Shown here: positions 32,993-45,789 of the stretch, piece after piece
Position numbering within the stretch: position 1 is the stretch's first letter
Layout: each line of letters opens with the position of its first letter
Assembly: GCF_905475395.1 (NCBI RefSeq)
Contig: NC_058339.1
Span: 16,872,001 to 16,936,000 of the forward strand
Source: Chrysoperla carnea
Taxonomy: Eukaryota > Arthropoda > Insecta > Neuroptera > Chrysopidae
Direction: 5' to 3'
DNA length: 64,000 nt
Made by a program: the position numbers and the translations under genes
Notes under the pieces: generated by a model
Told to the model about the DNA's origin: nothing
Database searches by the model: none
The model's input: only the letters and a program-made list of their open reading frames with translations

Positions 32993-35900
32993 CAGTATCG
33001 GATCTGTGGCACGGTACTCGATAGGATTTCCCAAATGCCAAAATGAACCTAAACTAGACCTGAAACAAGAAAATTTAATCTTTTGCGAATAAATTGTTAA
33101 GAAAACCACATATGGCAAAGTGTCATGTCAAAACTAACTCGCCACTCCAGCATCATCGTTTCATTCGAATGAATTCCCTCCTTCTCTACCTAGGTCGTGC
33201 GCTCAGTTACCCACTGCGGTCAGTTACCCCAAAAGAGTACAAAGGTATTAAAATAAATTTCAAATAAATCCACAGAGTTTTAAATAATAACTTTTATTTA
33301 TTTAGGTATTTATTATCACAATATTAGTGCATTTTCATTTATAAATAGTAATATATATTTTATAATATAACATGTTATATAATGCCATATTTATTTAATA
33401 TAATATACAGACTTTAATGTACAAATTTGGTATATATTTCTTACAATATGTATAATTACGGGAGCCTGAATGGCTCACAATCAATTTATGAGAAAGTGGC
33501 GCTACACTAGCTTATTTTTTAAATGTGTAAATAAAACCAACTTTTAAAAAGCCACTAGTTCACTTTCAACAAATGCACTTGTGACTTGTGGTATTATGGA
33601 AACGAACCTTTTTGAAGATGTCAGTCGGTGATGATTATTCTTTAATTAGACACTACCGAAACTTTCTGGTTTTTTACTTGTGGGTAGTACACATTTAAAA
33701 AATAAGCTAGTGTAGCGCCACTTTTTCATAAATTGATTGTGAGCCATTCAGGCTTCCGTATATAATATGTTAATTTTCCCATTTTTCAATGATATTTTTA
33801 TGAAAAGAATATATTTTTCAGTTGATTTTTGTGTGATTCAATAAAATTTACTATTAAATATTTACTATTACTATTTAAATGTTTATAAATAAAGGTTAAA
33901 ATTAATTAAAATTCGCTAAAATTAAAATTATGACTGAAAAATATAATTTTTATTTTTAAATAATTCCATAAAATTCAACACAAGAAACAAAAAGATTTAT
34001 TATAACGGTAATTAATTAGTAAATTTTAATGTTGCGTGTAGACAGAGAAATAATCATAGATTTTTGATATTTTGTGTTTTTTATGATATATTTAGCTTGT
34101 AAAACGTTTTATTTATCAAATATTTCGAAGCTTTATGTACGATAATATTGATATTAAATATATTGGATTAAATAGACAATATATTACATATAATAGTTTT
34201 ATTTTATTGATATTACAGCATGTTGTTTTCTTTTTTTTTACAAAAACAATTCAAAATCAGACTCAATTTTAAAATTTAAATGTGCTTCAGTGTTTTATTT
34301 TATAGATGAATCTTTGACATCATAATAAAGTTATATTTCTATCGAGTCTTTTTGCCCATATTACTAGTAATAATTTTTCGAAAAATTGCATTCCACCTTC
34401 TAACTCTTTCGATATTTGCCAACTTTCTAACGTTTATTTCTGTATATTGTATTTCTAATTTCTTTATTTTAATATAAACGACAGGAACTTTTGGAACTCG
34501 ATTTCTATAAATTCAACCCTCGAGCTCCAGTTAAAAACATCTTTTTCTAAGCGGTAGACAAGAAGAATCATAGAAATTTTGCTTCATTATGTGCTCAACG
34601 CCCATTACTCAAAATGTGTGCTTTTTGATTGATATTATGCTGATGAAATATAGTCAAGTACAAAGCCTGGGTATACAGTCAAACCTGGGCAAGTGAGAAC
34701 TGGATAAGTGAGAAAACTCTATAAGTGAGAGTAATAGCCAGGACCCGTCATTTAAAGCTCCCAAAACCTCTATTAGCGAGAAACAGAAACCTATGTAAGA
34801 GAGAGCCGTTTTTCGCTCATGGACCTCCGTAAGTGAGACTGCTACTTATCTATACCTCTATAAGTGACAGTCGAGCTTTATATTATTTAGGAGGAACTAT
34901 AGCTACAATAAAAATACATTCGTACTTGCTGTGACTTGTTATTGCTGCGTACCTCTATAAGAGAGAAACGCTACCCATGTACCTGCATTAGCGAGAAACT
35001 CGGGTTAGTGAGAAATCTCAATAAGCAATCTCAGTAAGAAATCTAATGAGATTGTGCTCCCTTGAACTCTCGCTTATCCAGGTTTGACTGTATTTTTAAT
35101 AGTGCGAGAAAACATACAAATTATACATGTGGTCGAAGATTTTTTATAGGTATAAATTATTGAGTTTTTAAAAAAAAATTGTAACTTTCAAAGGAATCTC
35201 AAATTAAATTTAAAAAATTATATATTCGTGCGAGAAAACTTAGATTACTTCGATTAAATTTTTAATTTCGTTTCATTATAAGTATATTCATTATTGGTGC
35301 ATGAATTATATATTGTAAAATATTGATGTATAAAACGAATTTCGCTTCAACGCTGTGTAATACATTTACGCAGAGATGTAGCAAATGAAGTCGTTAGTAG
35401 CGATGGGGCAATAGTTAATACCACATCAAACGCACATAATTTACTAATTTGGCCAATATTGTAAATCGGAATACCCGGGCTACATAAGCTGGTATATATA
35501 TAATGTACTTGTACATAAGCTGGTATATTGTACTTGTAGACTATTAAATTGTGTAGGCAGTACAAACAATTTTCCATTAGACACACAAATTGGGCACTAC
35601 CGCGTTTAAACACATCTTTTATTTTCTTCAAAGGTAACGAAGTCAAAATATTTGTTGATAATTTTGTTTAATTTAAAAAATCTAAAACTAATATTAGTAA
35701 TTTTGTTAAAGTTCAGTCCTTTAATAAATTTATTCACATTAATTTTTACAAAATTTTGATATTAGTAATTTAATAATATTTTTATATGATAATTTAATAA
35801 TATATTATTTACATATTGGTAACAATACACATCTAGTTGCTTTGGAATTGGCTAATGTTCAACAAAATTGATTTTTCTAGGAATATTTGGTAAATAATTT

Positions 35901-38900
35901 TTTTATTTTTTTATTTGATGGACGTATTGTTGATAAACATAGGCCAAAAATTATTAGATATTGTCGTTAAAACTCCAATAAAATTGATTCAATTATCTAT
36001 AAAATTGGTAAAACAAACCGTAAAAGAATTTATAAATGATACGGGAAAACATAAAAATCTCTTAGAAAAATTTTGAAAACCAGGGAAGTTTTCAGAGAAA
36101 ATTTTTTTTACCCGTTATTTCATTAAAAAAATTTATTTTTTTCATTTTTATAATTATTTTTTATAATCTAAAGACCTTGAACACCGCCAGGGTAGGGATG
36201 CCACCCTATATCGTACATGATAAAGTTATCATTTTTTCAATTAAATAATTTCTCAAAAAATTAAATATTGGTTCGCTCATTTACCTGTTGTTAAAGTTCT
36301 AGCCAAAACCAGTGCTTCATGCATTCCTCCTCCATAACAAAACGAGCTTACGCCAATGAAAATCGTTCCAAATAGCTCTGTCGTTCTAGATTTTGCTAAA
36401 AAGAGGTCGAACTCAATGAAGTCCTCGAAATAATTATATTAATTTTGCTTCATAATTCAAACTTGTGAATCAATGTTTTCATCAAAAGCGCCTTCAATTT
36501 TAGATTTCTCTTAGAAATTACTTTGAATCGACCCTTGGGGGTCAATATAGCTTATTACTTTTATTTAGAGTTAAAGCTTATTGATCCAGTGAATACCGTA
36601 TCATTATTTTTATTGGAGTTTTAGCCTCTAATCTAATTTAAAAAAATTATTTAAAATTAATTAAGAAAAAAATTCAACTCATTAGTTTAAAACCATAAAA
36701 GTTAAAATTTATAATTATGAATTATTAATTTTTAGAAAAATACATTTTTTGTGTCAAATGTAATTATTTTTTGTTCGAAAAAATGAATTCTATTTTTAAT
36801 TAAAATTGAACAAATTATAACGAATATTAATTAAAAAATAAAATTTGATCTTGTTATTATAATTTTTTTTGTTTGTTAAATAATAACTTTTTGTTAATAA
36901 ATTTTCTAGTTAATTAAAGAGATAATTTCTGTTAAAATTAATTAATTATAATAAAATATTGTAGTGTTTCAATATTCATAATAATAATTATTATTTAAAA
37001 AGTGAATTTTCAACATTATTAGTCTAATGGATGGATGATGAATGTTTGATGCGTTTGTGTGTGCTTTGATGAAAAAGCTTGTACACTAACTATATTATTT
37101 CATATTATATTAAAAGTTATTCTAATGAACTTTATTTTATATACAGTGAACATATCAAAATAAATACTAATATGCTTTCATATTACTGCTCTACTGCTTT
37201 CATATTCTTTTTAGTCTGCGGGGCAGCACTCTTTTTGTAAAATGATCAATACATACTTGAAACTTTGTGAGTGACTTTCTTTTGCCGAGTTTACCAGTAG
37301 GGAATTTGTCGTACACTATGACCACTTGATAACAATAATAATTAGTACCTGGATTACCGACTTTGCTCGGTATTTTTTGAGTTAAAGTTTTTTGAGTTAA
37401 AATGTCTCCACACAAATACAAATTTGAATGTCCCGCTAGTGTACTTTATTTCGTTATCTGCAATAAACACCAATAGATGTCAGGAAGAGTTGTACTTTGC
37501 AATTTGTTGCAAAACTAAAACATTTTTACCGTACAATAAATTTTACTGTATATTTATTCTTAATGTTATCACGTGTTGATATTATCCGACAATTTCCTGC
37601 GTGTTTTTTTTAGACAGATACTTAAATATAAAGTTATAGTTTACTCTTTCGAATTATGTTACCAGTGGTGAATTTTTTCTCAATTTCTAAATAGCCATGC
37701 AATCACATACGTCAAGCAATCTAAGCAACATAATTCAATTTATGAATTAAACTTAAAATTGTTATCTACGGCCTGTACTTAAAATTCAGGAAGTTTCCAT
37801 CAAATTTCAGTTGGGTTCTTTCTTGGAAGATTATTAGTATTTAATTTATTTACACAATTTTGTTCAATATTTAATATTTATATTTGTTTATTATAAAATA
37901 TAATTTAAAACCATCGAGAAATTTTCTATATCAATTTTTGAAACTCATAATTGGCGTCGGACGTAGAAATTTTATTTTAATGTTTGTAAATATGTATTAT
38001 CATATTATTATCTTACGATGAACGTTTCTCTCGATGAAGGTAGTGTACTTTTGAAACTCTCTGTAAAAATCGATCGATAATTCTTTCTATTTTATGATAC
38101 AAAATTATTTTGATAATATGGATATTTCTACAATTTTTGGGAAGTGATTCGGAGGTAAAAATACATGAGGTTCATATACCTTAAAATAATTATATTGATC
38201 AATCATATTGATTTTTTTAAATTTTAACCTTTCATTTTTTATTGGAAATATTTTGAAATTAGATTAAAACTTCTAAGCTCCGAAAACTATATAGCTATGA
38301 CAAAGTGATCCATTTTCTATTGATACCAAAAAATTCTATTTGGTTTTATTATTTATATTTAAATTTAATATTCAATTTTTAGTTATATTTAAATACAGGA
38401 AATTTAAAAAATCACCAAAATTTTATCAATTATATTCAGTATAAAGATAGAAGATGCCCCAAATGACCGCATACAGACAGTTTAGTGATATAACCAGAAA
38501 ATTGTTAAGAATTATATCTAAATACAATTGCTCTATATTATTTACAAATTCACAATTTTTATATATTTCCCATCCAATTATCTCATTTTGATTTATAATC
38601 GAAGGATTTATATGGAAAAAAAGTTTAAATACCAAAAAACCAAAGATTCAAAGCAATTATTAAACACAAAAAATGAAGCCCGAACCAGTTAAACCAAGTA
38701 GGTCATTCATGTTTCATAAAACAAGAACACAGTTTCATAAAACAAGAACAAAGTTTGAGAAAAAAACCTTATATCAGGGTAGATTCGATCCTTCGGGTAG
38801 ATTCGATTTTAATTTCCCCTCGAAATCCTTCCGCAGCCATTTGGAGTGACGGCGTAACTGTATTAAGCTGCGCATAAAAAACAAATAGCATAAATATTTT

Positions 38901-39599
38901 ATTCTATACAGTTTGGTAGCCGTCTCGTTTTAAAATATATGAAGTTAAAAGAGTTTTTATGCACGTTCTTATGTATAAAAAAAAGAGAGAGTGTACTCTG
39001 TGTTATGCGCACTGTATCGTAGGTGTACAACTGAGGTGATGTACAAGTGATGAGGATGACCTGCTGTGTTCATGTATACACATCAATATATTGACTGAAG
39101 ACTCTTTCTTTGTCTTATAAATAAGAACTCTTCTTACTTCAAATATTTTAAATGGCTAACGAGATGGTTGCCAAACTGTATATTATGGTTGTTAATGTAT
39201 AATAATACTTTTTTGTTTCACTGGTTACACTTACTAGGAGTGATTTTTGAATAATCCTGTATATTATTTATAACCATTTTGAAATATATTTATATTAACC
39301 TATATTTAATTATAAATTAACATATAATTAATATTTGTATAGTAGTAGGTAACTTTCATGAATTTTCTAAATTAACTGATTTTTTAGAATTATTTAAATC
39401 ATTATCCAAGTCACTGTTCTCACTAATACCCTTTTTTGTTTCCCTTGCTTTATTTATACATTCTCGTATTGTTTGTAAAACAATTTTTACACGTCTATCC
39501 AATGCCGTCAAATGTGGTTCCCATAGTATTGGTGCAACTGGATCCTGTTCCATACTTATACGCATTGCTTCGCTTAAACGTAATGGTCCGTTATGATAT
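32993..39599 (-). CDS. Unrecognised multi-exon gene (three internal exons)
   Basis: Three minus-strand exons have GT-AG borders and compatible phases. The first is 39430-39599 (acceptor TGTTACAG, donor after AAAAAGG, phase 1 to phase 1). The second is 36285-36395 (acceptor CTCTTTTTAG, donor GTAAAT). The third is 32993-33048 (acceptor AGTTTAG, donor GTAAGT, ending in phase 0). Together they give about 112 residues. Exon 1 contains [20 protein letters not shown] and [20 protein letters not shown]. Exon 2 contains [18 protein letters not shown] and [11 protein letters not shown]. Exon 3 contains [17 protein letters not shown]. Exon 1 is charged and helical, and exon 2 has a hydrophobic stretch that could cross a membrane. 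An upstream acceptor at 33060 for exon 3 would place a stop in frame. The start, the end and further exons were not found. I do not recognise the family and give no function. Exon 1 is the most certain; linking all three is inference. Confidence 0.5.
33459..33758. mobile_element. Long-TIR MITE with TA duplication, copy 2
   Basis: The ends CGGGAGCCTGAATGG and CAGGCTTCCG are flanked by TA (33457-33458 and 33759-33760). The arms match the element at 17555-18037, but the middle is shorter (300 bp in total). It lies in an intron of the unrecognised gene. Confidence 0.8.
34676..35090. mobile_element. pogo-like MITE with TA duplication, copy 1
   Basis: The ends CAGTCAAACCTGG and CCAGGTTTGACTG are flanked by TA (34674-34675 and 35091-35092). 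Internally the motif CCTCTATAAGTGAGAG and variants recur several times in both halves. A second copy is at 41243-41666. Ends and TA duplication resemble pogo/Tigger derivatives. Confidence 0.85.
37413..37439 (+). mobile_element. Possible Helitron 3' end
   Basis: A hairpin CAAAT-ACAA-ATTTG (37413-37426) is followed by AATGTCCCGCTAG and a T, the layout of a Helitron terminus. The corresponding 5' TC end was not found, so the element's extent is unknown. Confidence 0.4.
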
Positions 39600-40555
39600 C
39601 TGTAACAAGAAGAATAAATTTATTAGTTTCAAATTACAAATATAAAGATGATGAAATATGAAATAATTAGAAATAATTATGATGGAAAGATATGCATCAT
39701 GTATATATACGTCTTCTGGAAAATGAGTACGTTTAGTAATTAGATCAGTCTTTTCCAAGTATATTTTTAATTAAGGGTCTCTTGTACATTTTCATAAATT
39801 TGGTTGTTGTCTATAATAAAATAAATTAATTGCATTATTCTTGATATCAATTAAAGTCATATTTTCCCTTCATTATATATAGGGTGGGCCATTTTAATAT
39901 ATACACCTAAATATCTCGTTTTGTAGTTAACCAATCAAAAAATAACTTAAACAAAAGTTGCAGAGTTTGATGGGGGATATCCTGTTCTGACATAAGATTG
40001 GACCTAGTTGTTAGGTTTCTTTTTATAGCCAATTTAGATCCTAAACGGTAAGAGACGGATTAGCATTTTAAATTGAAAAGTTGATCCTCATAAAAAACGA
40101 ACATTTTTTCGAAAAACGTTAGCTTTCGGACGAAATGCGACTTAAAAATTTCATTATTGAATTTCATCGAAAGATTTAAATAACACACTTGCAGAGACTT
40201 GTTTGTTAACCTTATCCAAGTCTTGCCAAACTCAAACTTGACTTATGAAACTTTGTTTTAGCCTTGGGCATGAATACGAAAACCAAGTTATGGCAATACT
40301 GAACAAACTTAGATTCCACCATCACGCTTGACATTTTCATCATGGGTAGTACGTTACCATGACCAGTTCTGTGCCAGTGACACGTACCAACTGTGGAATA
40401 TTTTTCCCCAATTTTGTGTTTTTGGTCTAGTAAAATGCATCCTTGAAAAAATATGATCTAGTATTCTGAATTATTGTAAATATTATTTGTTATTCTTATC
40501 TATTTATATAAATAAATATTAAATAAAAATGTGCATTAAAAAAGTATTACATATA
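39600..40555. other. Gene-free stretch with a transposon end
   Basis: TATAGGGTGGGCCATTTTAA at about 39878 is typical of TA-flanked insect DNA-transposon ends. No partner end is seen. Nothing coding is recognised. Confidence 0.35.
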
Positions 40556-41128
40556 CAGGGTCATCATTTAAAAAGTTTTCTGGATATCACTATGTCAGTA
40601 TCAGAGTGAACGGCGTACAGTATCGGTGTGATTACTATACTGATTTGACCATTGAGAGAATAGTAACATTAGCAAGAGTTATGGCTCCTATGGCAATAGT
40701 ATTTGGCCTCCTGGCCCATACTGGTTGGCGATACTAACTATACTGGTGGATAGCCCTATTCAATAATGTAATTTTACTTTTGCTAACATAGATACTCATA
40801 GTATGTGTCTCTATACCATACCAGCATTAAAGTAAACGCCATGACTTTTTTGACGTGTAGTATTAAGTTCTTAATACGAAGTCTTCGAAGAAAATATTAA
40901 ACCAGCAAACTTTTTTTACAAATTCTTAATTTCTATCGAAAAACAATTACTTTTTGTTAAAAATTAATCAATTAATTAAAAATTAAACAAATTTTCAAAG
41001 AAATATGCAGCTCCGTTCAAAAAACTTTGACTACTGTTTGACCATGAAGACGACTCTTAATACAAATTCTAAATACTGTCTTTTCATTCCCTCTAAATAA
41101 GAGATGATATGTGTTTTCGCACCCTGTA
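40556..41128. repeat. Probable TA-flanked element containing a dispersed repeat
   Basis: TATACAGGGT at the left and ACCCTGTATA at the right could be its termini, although similarity does not extend inward. 40578-40860 matches 11618-11876 in order and orientation (GATATCACTATGTCAGTAT, GGTGGATAGCCC). Confidence 0.5.
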
Positions 41129-41242
41129 TAACATAATATAAAAGTTTCTATACAAAATATTATTATTTATTATCAGAATAAATATTTTCTCTATCACAAA
41201 ACGTATATACATATGTATTATCGTAAATAGAAAATACATATA

Positions 41243-41666
41243 CAGTCAAACCTGGGTAAGTGAGAACTGGATAAGCTAGAAATCTCTATGAGTGAGAGTA
41301 ACCGCCAGGACCCGTCATTTTAAGCTCACAAATCCTTCATTAGGGAGAAACAGAAACCTCTGTAAGAGAGAGTCGTTTTTCCCTCTTGGACCTCCGTGAG
41401 ACTGCTACTTATCTATACCTCTATAAGCGACAGTCGAGCCTCTATAAGCGACAGTCATTTTATACCTCTATAAGTGACAGTCATTTTATCATATTACATA
41501 TTTACTACATTCGTATTTGCTGTGACTTGCTATTACTGCGTACCTCTATAAGAGAGAAACGCTACCCATGTACCTGCATTAGCGAGAAACTCGGGTTAGT
41601 GAGAAACTTCTATAAGCGAGAATGAGATTGTGCTCCCTTGAACTCTTGCTTATCCAGGTTTGACTG
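41243..41666. mobile_element. pogo-like MITE with TA duplication, copy 2
   Basis: The ends CAGTCAAACCTGG and CCAGGTTTGACTG are flanked by TA (41241-41242 and 41667-41668). It is closely similar to 34676-35090 over its full length, with one extra internal repeat of the CCTCTATAAG type. Confidence 0.85.
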
Positions 41667-42216
41667 TATACAGAAAATAAATACTAGCGAATCGGGATGA
41701 GATTCAAATATATAGAAAATGTTTTAACCATTTCCGTAGCGAACCGGACCTCAATAAATACACTCTACTTACAACAAGTATTAACGACAAGTATTTTATT
41801 AAAACAATATACATTTACATTAATACTTACACTATATTTATATTATATATAAATGGAAAATTACATATTTTCCACAGGAAAAAAAGGGTTTAGTGATTTA
41901 TATTATTTACTTACTATATATCTTTGTTTATTAACACACACATGTTTGTTTTTATGTGCGGAAAAAAAATAAGGCTTTGTGAAATATAAACAAAATAAAT
42001 TTGATTTTTTTCCGGACATAAAATTTGTTTATGTAGTTAAATTTTTGTGGCATTAAAAATTGAAATCGTCTAAATTTCACATTGTTCAATTTATTCAATT
42101 TATTGGTTGATTAATGGGTAAAATTGACTGGATTGTTTTCGTTACATTAATCTTAAATAGGGCTTTTCACCTATTTTTTGAATTGAAAGTCATTAATCAG
42201 TTTGATTTAATTAGCA
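41667..42216. other. Gene-free A+T-rich stretch
   Basis: Nothing recognisable is seen. Confidence 0.4.
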
Positions 42217-42796
42217 CTAGATGACCCGGTGAACTTTGCTTTACCTACAATTTATTTAATTGTAACTATTGCGAATCATCGATTATTAATCTTAATTAAT
42301 CTGCAGTTACAATTCATTACTAGTTGTACTATGCTTAGCCCACTCGCTAAGTCCGTTATGCCACCCACAAGCCCATCCTCTGTTTAGCACGCTCGGCAAA
42401 CACGAATTTTACAACTATCTCTTTCGGCCTGGCTGAAGCCTTCGGCAATGGAGCTCGCTGCGCTCGCATATAGCTCTGATGGATACCTATTTACATGAAT
42501 AATAATAAATACAGCCTAAGTACTATTCAAATACCTGTTCACAATTCTAGAAAAATATGGTGAGAGCGTAAATACATACATAAGCACATAGTAAGGTAAT
42601 ATAATGTATTATTTATATGCGTTTCCACCATTTATTGCATTTAATATTTTGACTTAAGTTTTATATTGTTCCGCTCCAGTTTCTTATTTTTTTTCTTTAA
42701 TAAGAACCTTCTTTTGAAAATAATTGACACAACAAAAGAAGAATTAGCGAAATTGTTCCATCCGTTCTCAAGTTATAGCGGGACTAGGCGCTTAGA
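42217..42796 (-). mobile_element. Non-autonomous Helitron, minus orientation
   Basis: On the minus strand it ends CCGGGTCATCTAG followed by T. Before this is a GGTAAA/TTCACC hairpin. The 5' end is probably TCTAAGCGCCTAGTCC at 42796, preceded by A. The 5' part contains AACTTGAGAACGGATGGA, the equivalent of the usual insect Helitron start. GCGAGCGCAGCGAGCTC is shared with 20203-20660. Confidence 0.75.
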
Positions 42797-42807
42797 TAAT
42801 ATATTTT

Positions 42808-42900
42808 GACAGTGTGATCAATTTACCGCCCCGTTAACTTTTTTGTTCACACTGCCACTGCCTGGATTCGAACCCGCAACCTCGTAGTCAGTAGTCAAAG
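42808..42900 (-). mobile_element. Fragment of the tRNA-derived SINE
   Basis: The complement of part of the SINE at 63662-63961 is present: TGATCAATTTACCGCC, CACACTGCCACTGCCTGG and the B box as GGATTCGAACC. It breaks off in the anticodon-arm region. It directly abuts the 5' end of the Helitron at 42796. Confidence 0.7.
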
Positions 42901-45041
42901 CAAGTTAAAACTTGTATTAAATTTAGTATGCAGGTAAAGAATTCTAAACCAAATACAAAAAGACATAAAAAATTCAAATGATTTTTTAGAACAAAACAAT
43001 TTCACTATTTTAAAATGATAACAATAAACCTCAATATAACCTCATGATATATCTTATAGTCTTACGAATAACTGATTACAATACAAGATACGTTTACTAC
43101 AATTCTTGATTGTTCATATTTGTTCATTAGAAGAGCTGCTTCTTACATACAATCTACGTAAGTACTTCTCAAAGCGATAAAAGGCAATTCTATTTTAGTT
43201 TTCCACTTCTATTCCATTAAGACTGTGATCTCATAACTAAGTGAACTTTTTGTGATTCTTCTAGCTGTCATTTGGAGGATTGATAAAGGTTTAAGTGTGT
43301 GCCTTTCCATGATTTTGTATTGACCTCGGAAATACATTTTAAGGGATGTTAGATGTTTAAGGGATGTTGGAAGTTGGCGTCTGAAATGGTATATACCGCC
43401 ATAAGCCCTCCATTAGACCACTAGGTTGGAAAATGATTTGGGTTGAACACAATACGTGTTTTTAGGCCAAAAAATAGTTGAAAAACGAAAATTAAAAAAC
43501 GCTATTTCCAAAAATTCGTCACCGTAATTAAAACTAATTTTTTATTTTAAGAAACATTGAAATTTCGGTTCATTATGGGCGCATGGTCTACTAGAATGAA
43601 TGTTATATGAGAAATAAAGATATACAAGCATCTATATATTGTTGATAAAATATTATAGCCAGTGGTAGATTAAAGATGGTACCTACACTTTTGCGTTATA
43701 GCAAATTCGAAGACAATTTTCTCAAAATTTGTGCAGTGAAGTAAATTGTTATATATTTGCATTTCCCTTAAGTTTATACAAAAAATTGCATACTTTATAT
43801 CAATATGATTTTTCGTAGAATTTTTTTGTGAAAACACGTACGTTCTTTCATAAAGATATCTATAATTTATTCGATTTCTGTAAAAAAATACAAACATTTT
43901 TTTTGAAAATTGTCTGATCTTTAAAGTGATTCTCGGTAATTTTTTTTTTTTATTATTGATGAACTTTTTTCGTTGACAAAAACGTTCAAAACTTAACGTA
44001 TCAATTTGAATGTTTTTTACTTTAAATAAATAATAAAAGGAAATAAATATAAGAATCAATTATTTATATCACAAACACTAGGGCATCCAATATTATGGCC
44101 GTGGGTTTTATACTATTTTGTTTGATTCCCAAGCCGCAATTACAGTGTTCCCTGTCGCATTATTTTTTACTCCAGGAAGATGGTACTTTCGTCTTGGGAA
44201 TGAAAGAAAAAAATAGGATCAAGAAAATATAATTTTTATGTCAGTTTGTCATAACATACTGAAAAATTACTTTACAGAATGCAATGGCTTTACAGAAATA
44301 ATATTTCAATATTTTCAAATGTATTTTTACATTTTCAAATGTAAAGAAACTTTTCTCTATGTGGTTTTTAATCTTATTTTTATATCCACATATATAGGAG
44401 TATTGTGGGTTGTATTAAAGTGCATATATTTATAACTCTCATTTATCTTGTTTTGCATATAGTTTATACTCTCTAGCTTAGTTATATATGAACAGTTCTT
44501 GGTAATATATTGAGGATAGTAAATTGTTTATTGACACTTAGAAATATGGCGTCTGACTCTTCCTTATGGTTCTTAAAAATGACTTCGTAATAAACACAGG
44601 AAGTAGAATTTTGAAAAAAATTTTAAATTCATGACTTGATTTCCTCTAGAGAGCGCCATATTCAATTTCATATGACGTCACTATGTCTATAACTAGCGGA
44701 CGATCAAGACGTTTTCAACGATACCTCATTTGTCAAATTACAATTCGTAGTTTAGAATTTATAAGGAAACAGATGCACATACATACATACATACATACAT
44801 ACCGATCAAACACATAATTCTTGCCGTAGTCGGAGTAAATAAATATACAGAAAATTTTCTTAAAAAAGATTTTCACTATCCAGGTATTACTGATAAATCT
44901 ATCAAAAGGTTTTTGCTTGTAATAAGAAACAATCAAAGCTTTAAGTTTTGGATTTTTAACTCCTAGTATGGAGAAGTGTTCGGGAATATTTATTCTTTCA
45001 CGATTGCGGTGACAGCGATTTTGAACTGTTAAGTAATAAGA
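42901..45041. other. Gene-free A+T-rich stretch
   Basis: No gene is supported. Open frames at 43670-44059 and 44238-44435 are Phe/Ile/Lys-rich by-products of base composition. A (CATA)n run lies at about 44773-44803. Confidence 0.4.
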
Positions 45042-45096
45042 TAAGTAATATTTTTTTTTTTTTTTTTTTTTTTTTTTATTTAAGGAAGTAATATTT
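45042..45096 (-). mobile_element. Minimal retrotransposed tail (poly-T with target duplication)
   Basis: About 27 T residues followed by ATTTAAGG are bracketed by AAGTAATATTTT on both sides. Read on the minus strand the insert is CCTTAAAT plus poly-A. This matches the last bases before the tail of the LINE fragment at 6310-6367 (CCTTAAATAAA). It looks like an extremely short LINE insertion. Confidence 0.55.
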
Positions 45097-45142
45097 TGTT
45101 AATATTAAAAAACTGGAAATTTTGATAGTAAATCAAGATCAC

Positions 45143-45789
45143 TTAAGGATGTATGAGCATGGTAGTGGGGGCACAAATTTAAAAATAGATATTTTCAATT
45201 TTGATGATAAATTTATATTATTACTTGACGATATAAGACGAAAAGTAAGAATAAAATTTTTCGATATCTGGCTTAATTTTCAAAATATCGAAAATTGAAA
45301 ATTTTGTTTAATTATTTAGCTTTCGATATTTCGAAAACCAAGACACATATCGAAAAATTGTATTCTTCTTTTTCGTCTACATTCATGAAGTTATAACAAA
45401 ATTCATCATCAAAGTTGAAAATAAGATAAAAATAATTTCAACCCTTAATCTACCCTGCTCTTACATCCCTTATATGGACGGTGACACTTAGTTTTTTTCT
45501 TTTCTAATTCATTGCTAATATGTTTACTTTCTATTAAAAAGTTTTTTTTTAATTTGTTTTCATTCATTCCAAATGAAAATTATCAAAAACTTCCAAAATA
45601 TGTCGTTTTTTGAGATTCCTCCATAAGAGCCAATGTATTTTATATCGATTTTTAATGACTTTTTTCTTAAAAATTTGCACGGTTACCTAAGCTGAAATTT
45701 TAACCACATATTCTTTGAGTAAAAGACTACCTACAAACAAATTTTGAGCCTTTAAATCAAACATTGTTGTCATGCTCATATATCCTTAA
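45143..45789. mobile_element. TTAA-flanked MITE, copy 2
   Basis: TTAAGGATGTATGAGCATG at the left (45143-45161) is matched by CATGCTCATATATCCTTAA at the right (45771-45789), with TTAA at the very ends. The interior contains opposing TATCGAAAA-type motifs. It shares the GCATG inner end with the element at 23702-24209. Confidence 0.7.

Noticed and set aside
35347..35646. 99-residue minus-strand frame as an extra exon of the 33-39.6 kb gene
   Set aside because: Its composition is not protein-like, no suitable splice borders were found, and the neighbouring exons already join in phase without it.
41386..41625. 79-residue frame as a gene
   Set aside because: It lies wholly inside a pogo-like MITE and reflects its internal CCTCTATAAG repeats.
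43670..44435. 129- and 65-residue frames as membrane proteins
   Set aside because: The hydrophobic composition follows from A+T-rich DNA; there are no splice context or protein-like conserved motifs.
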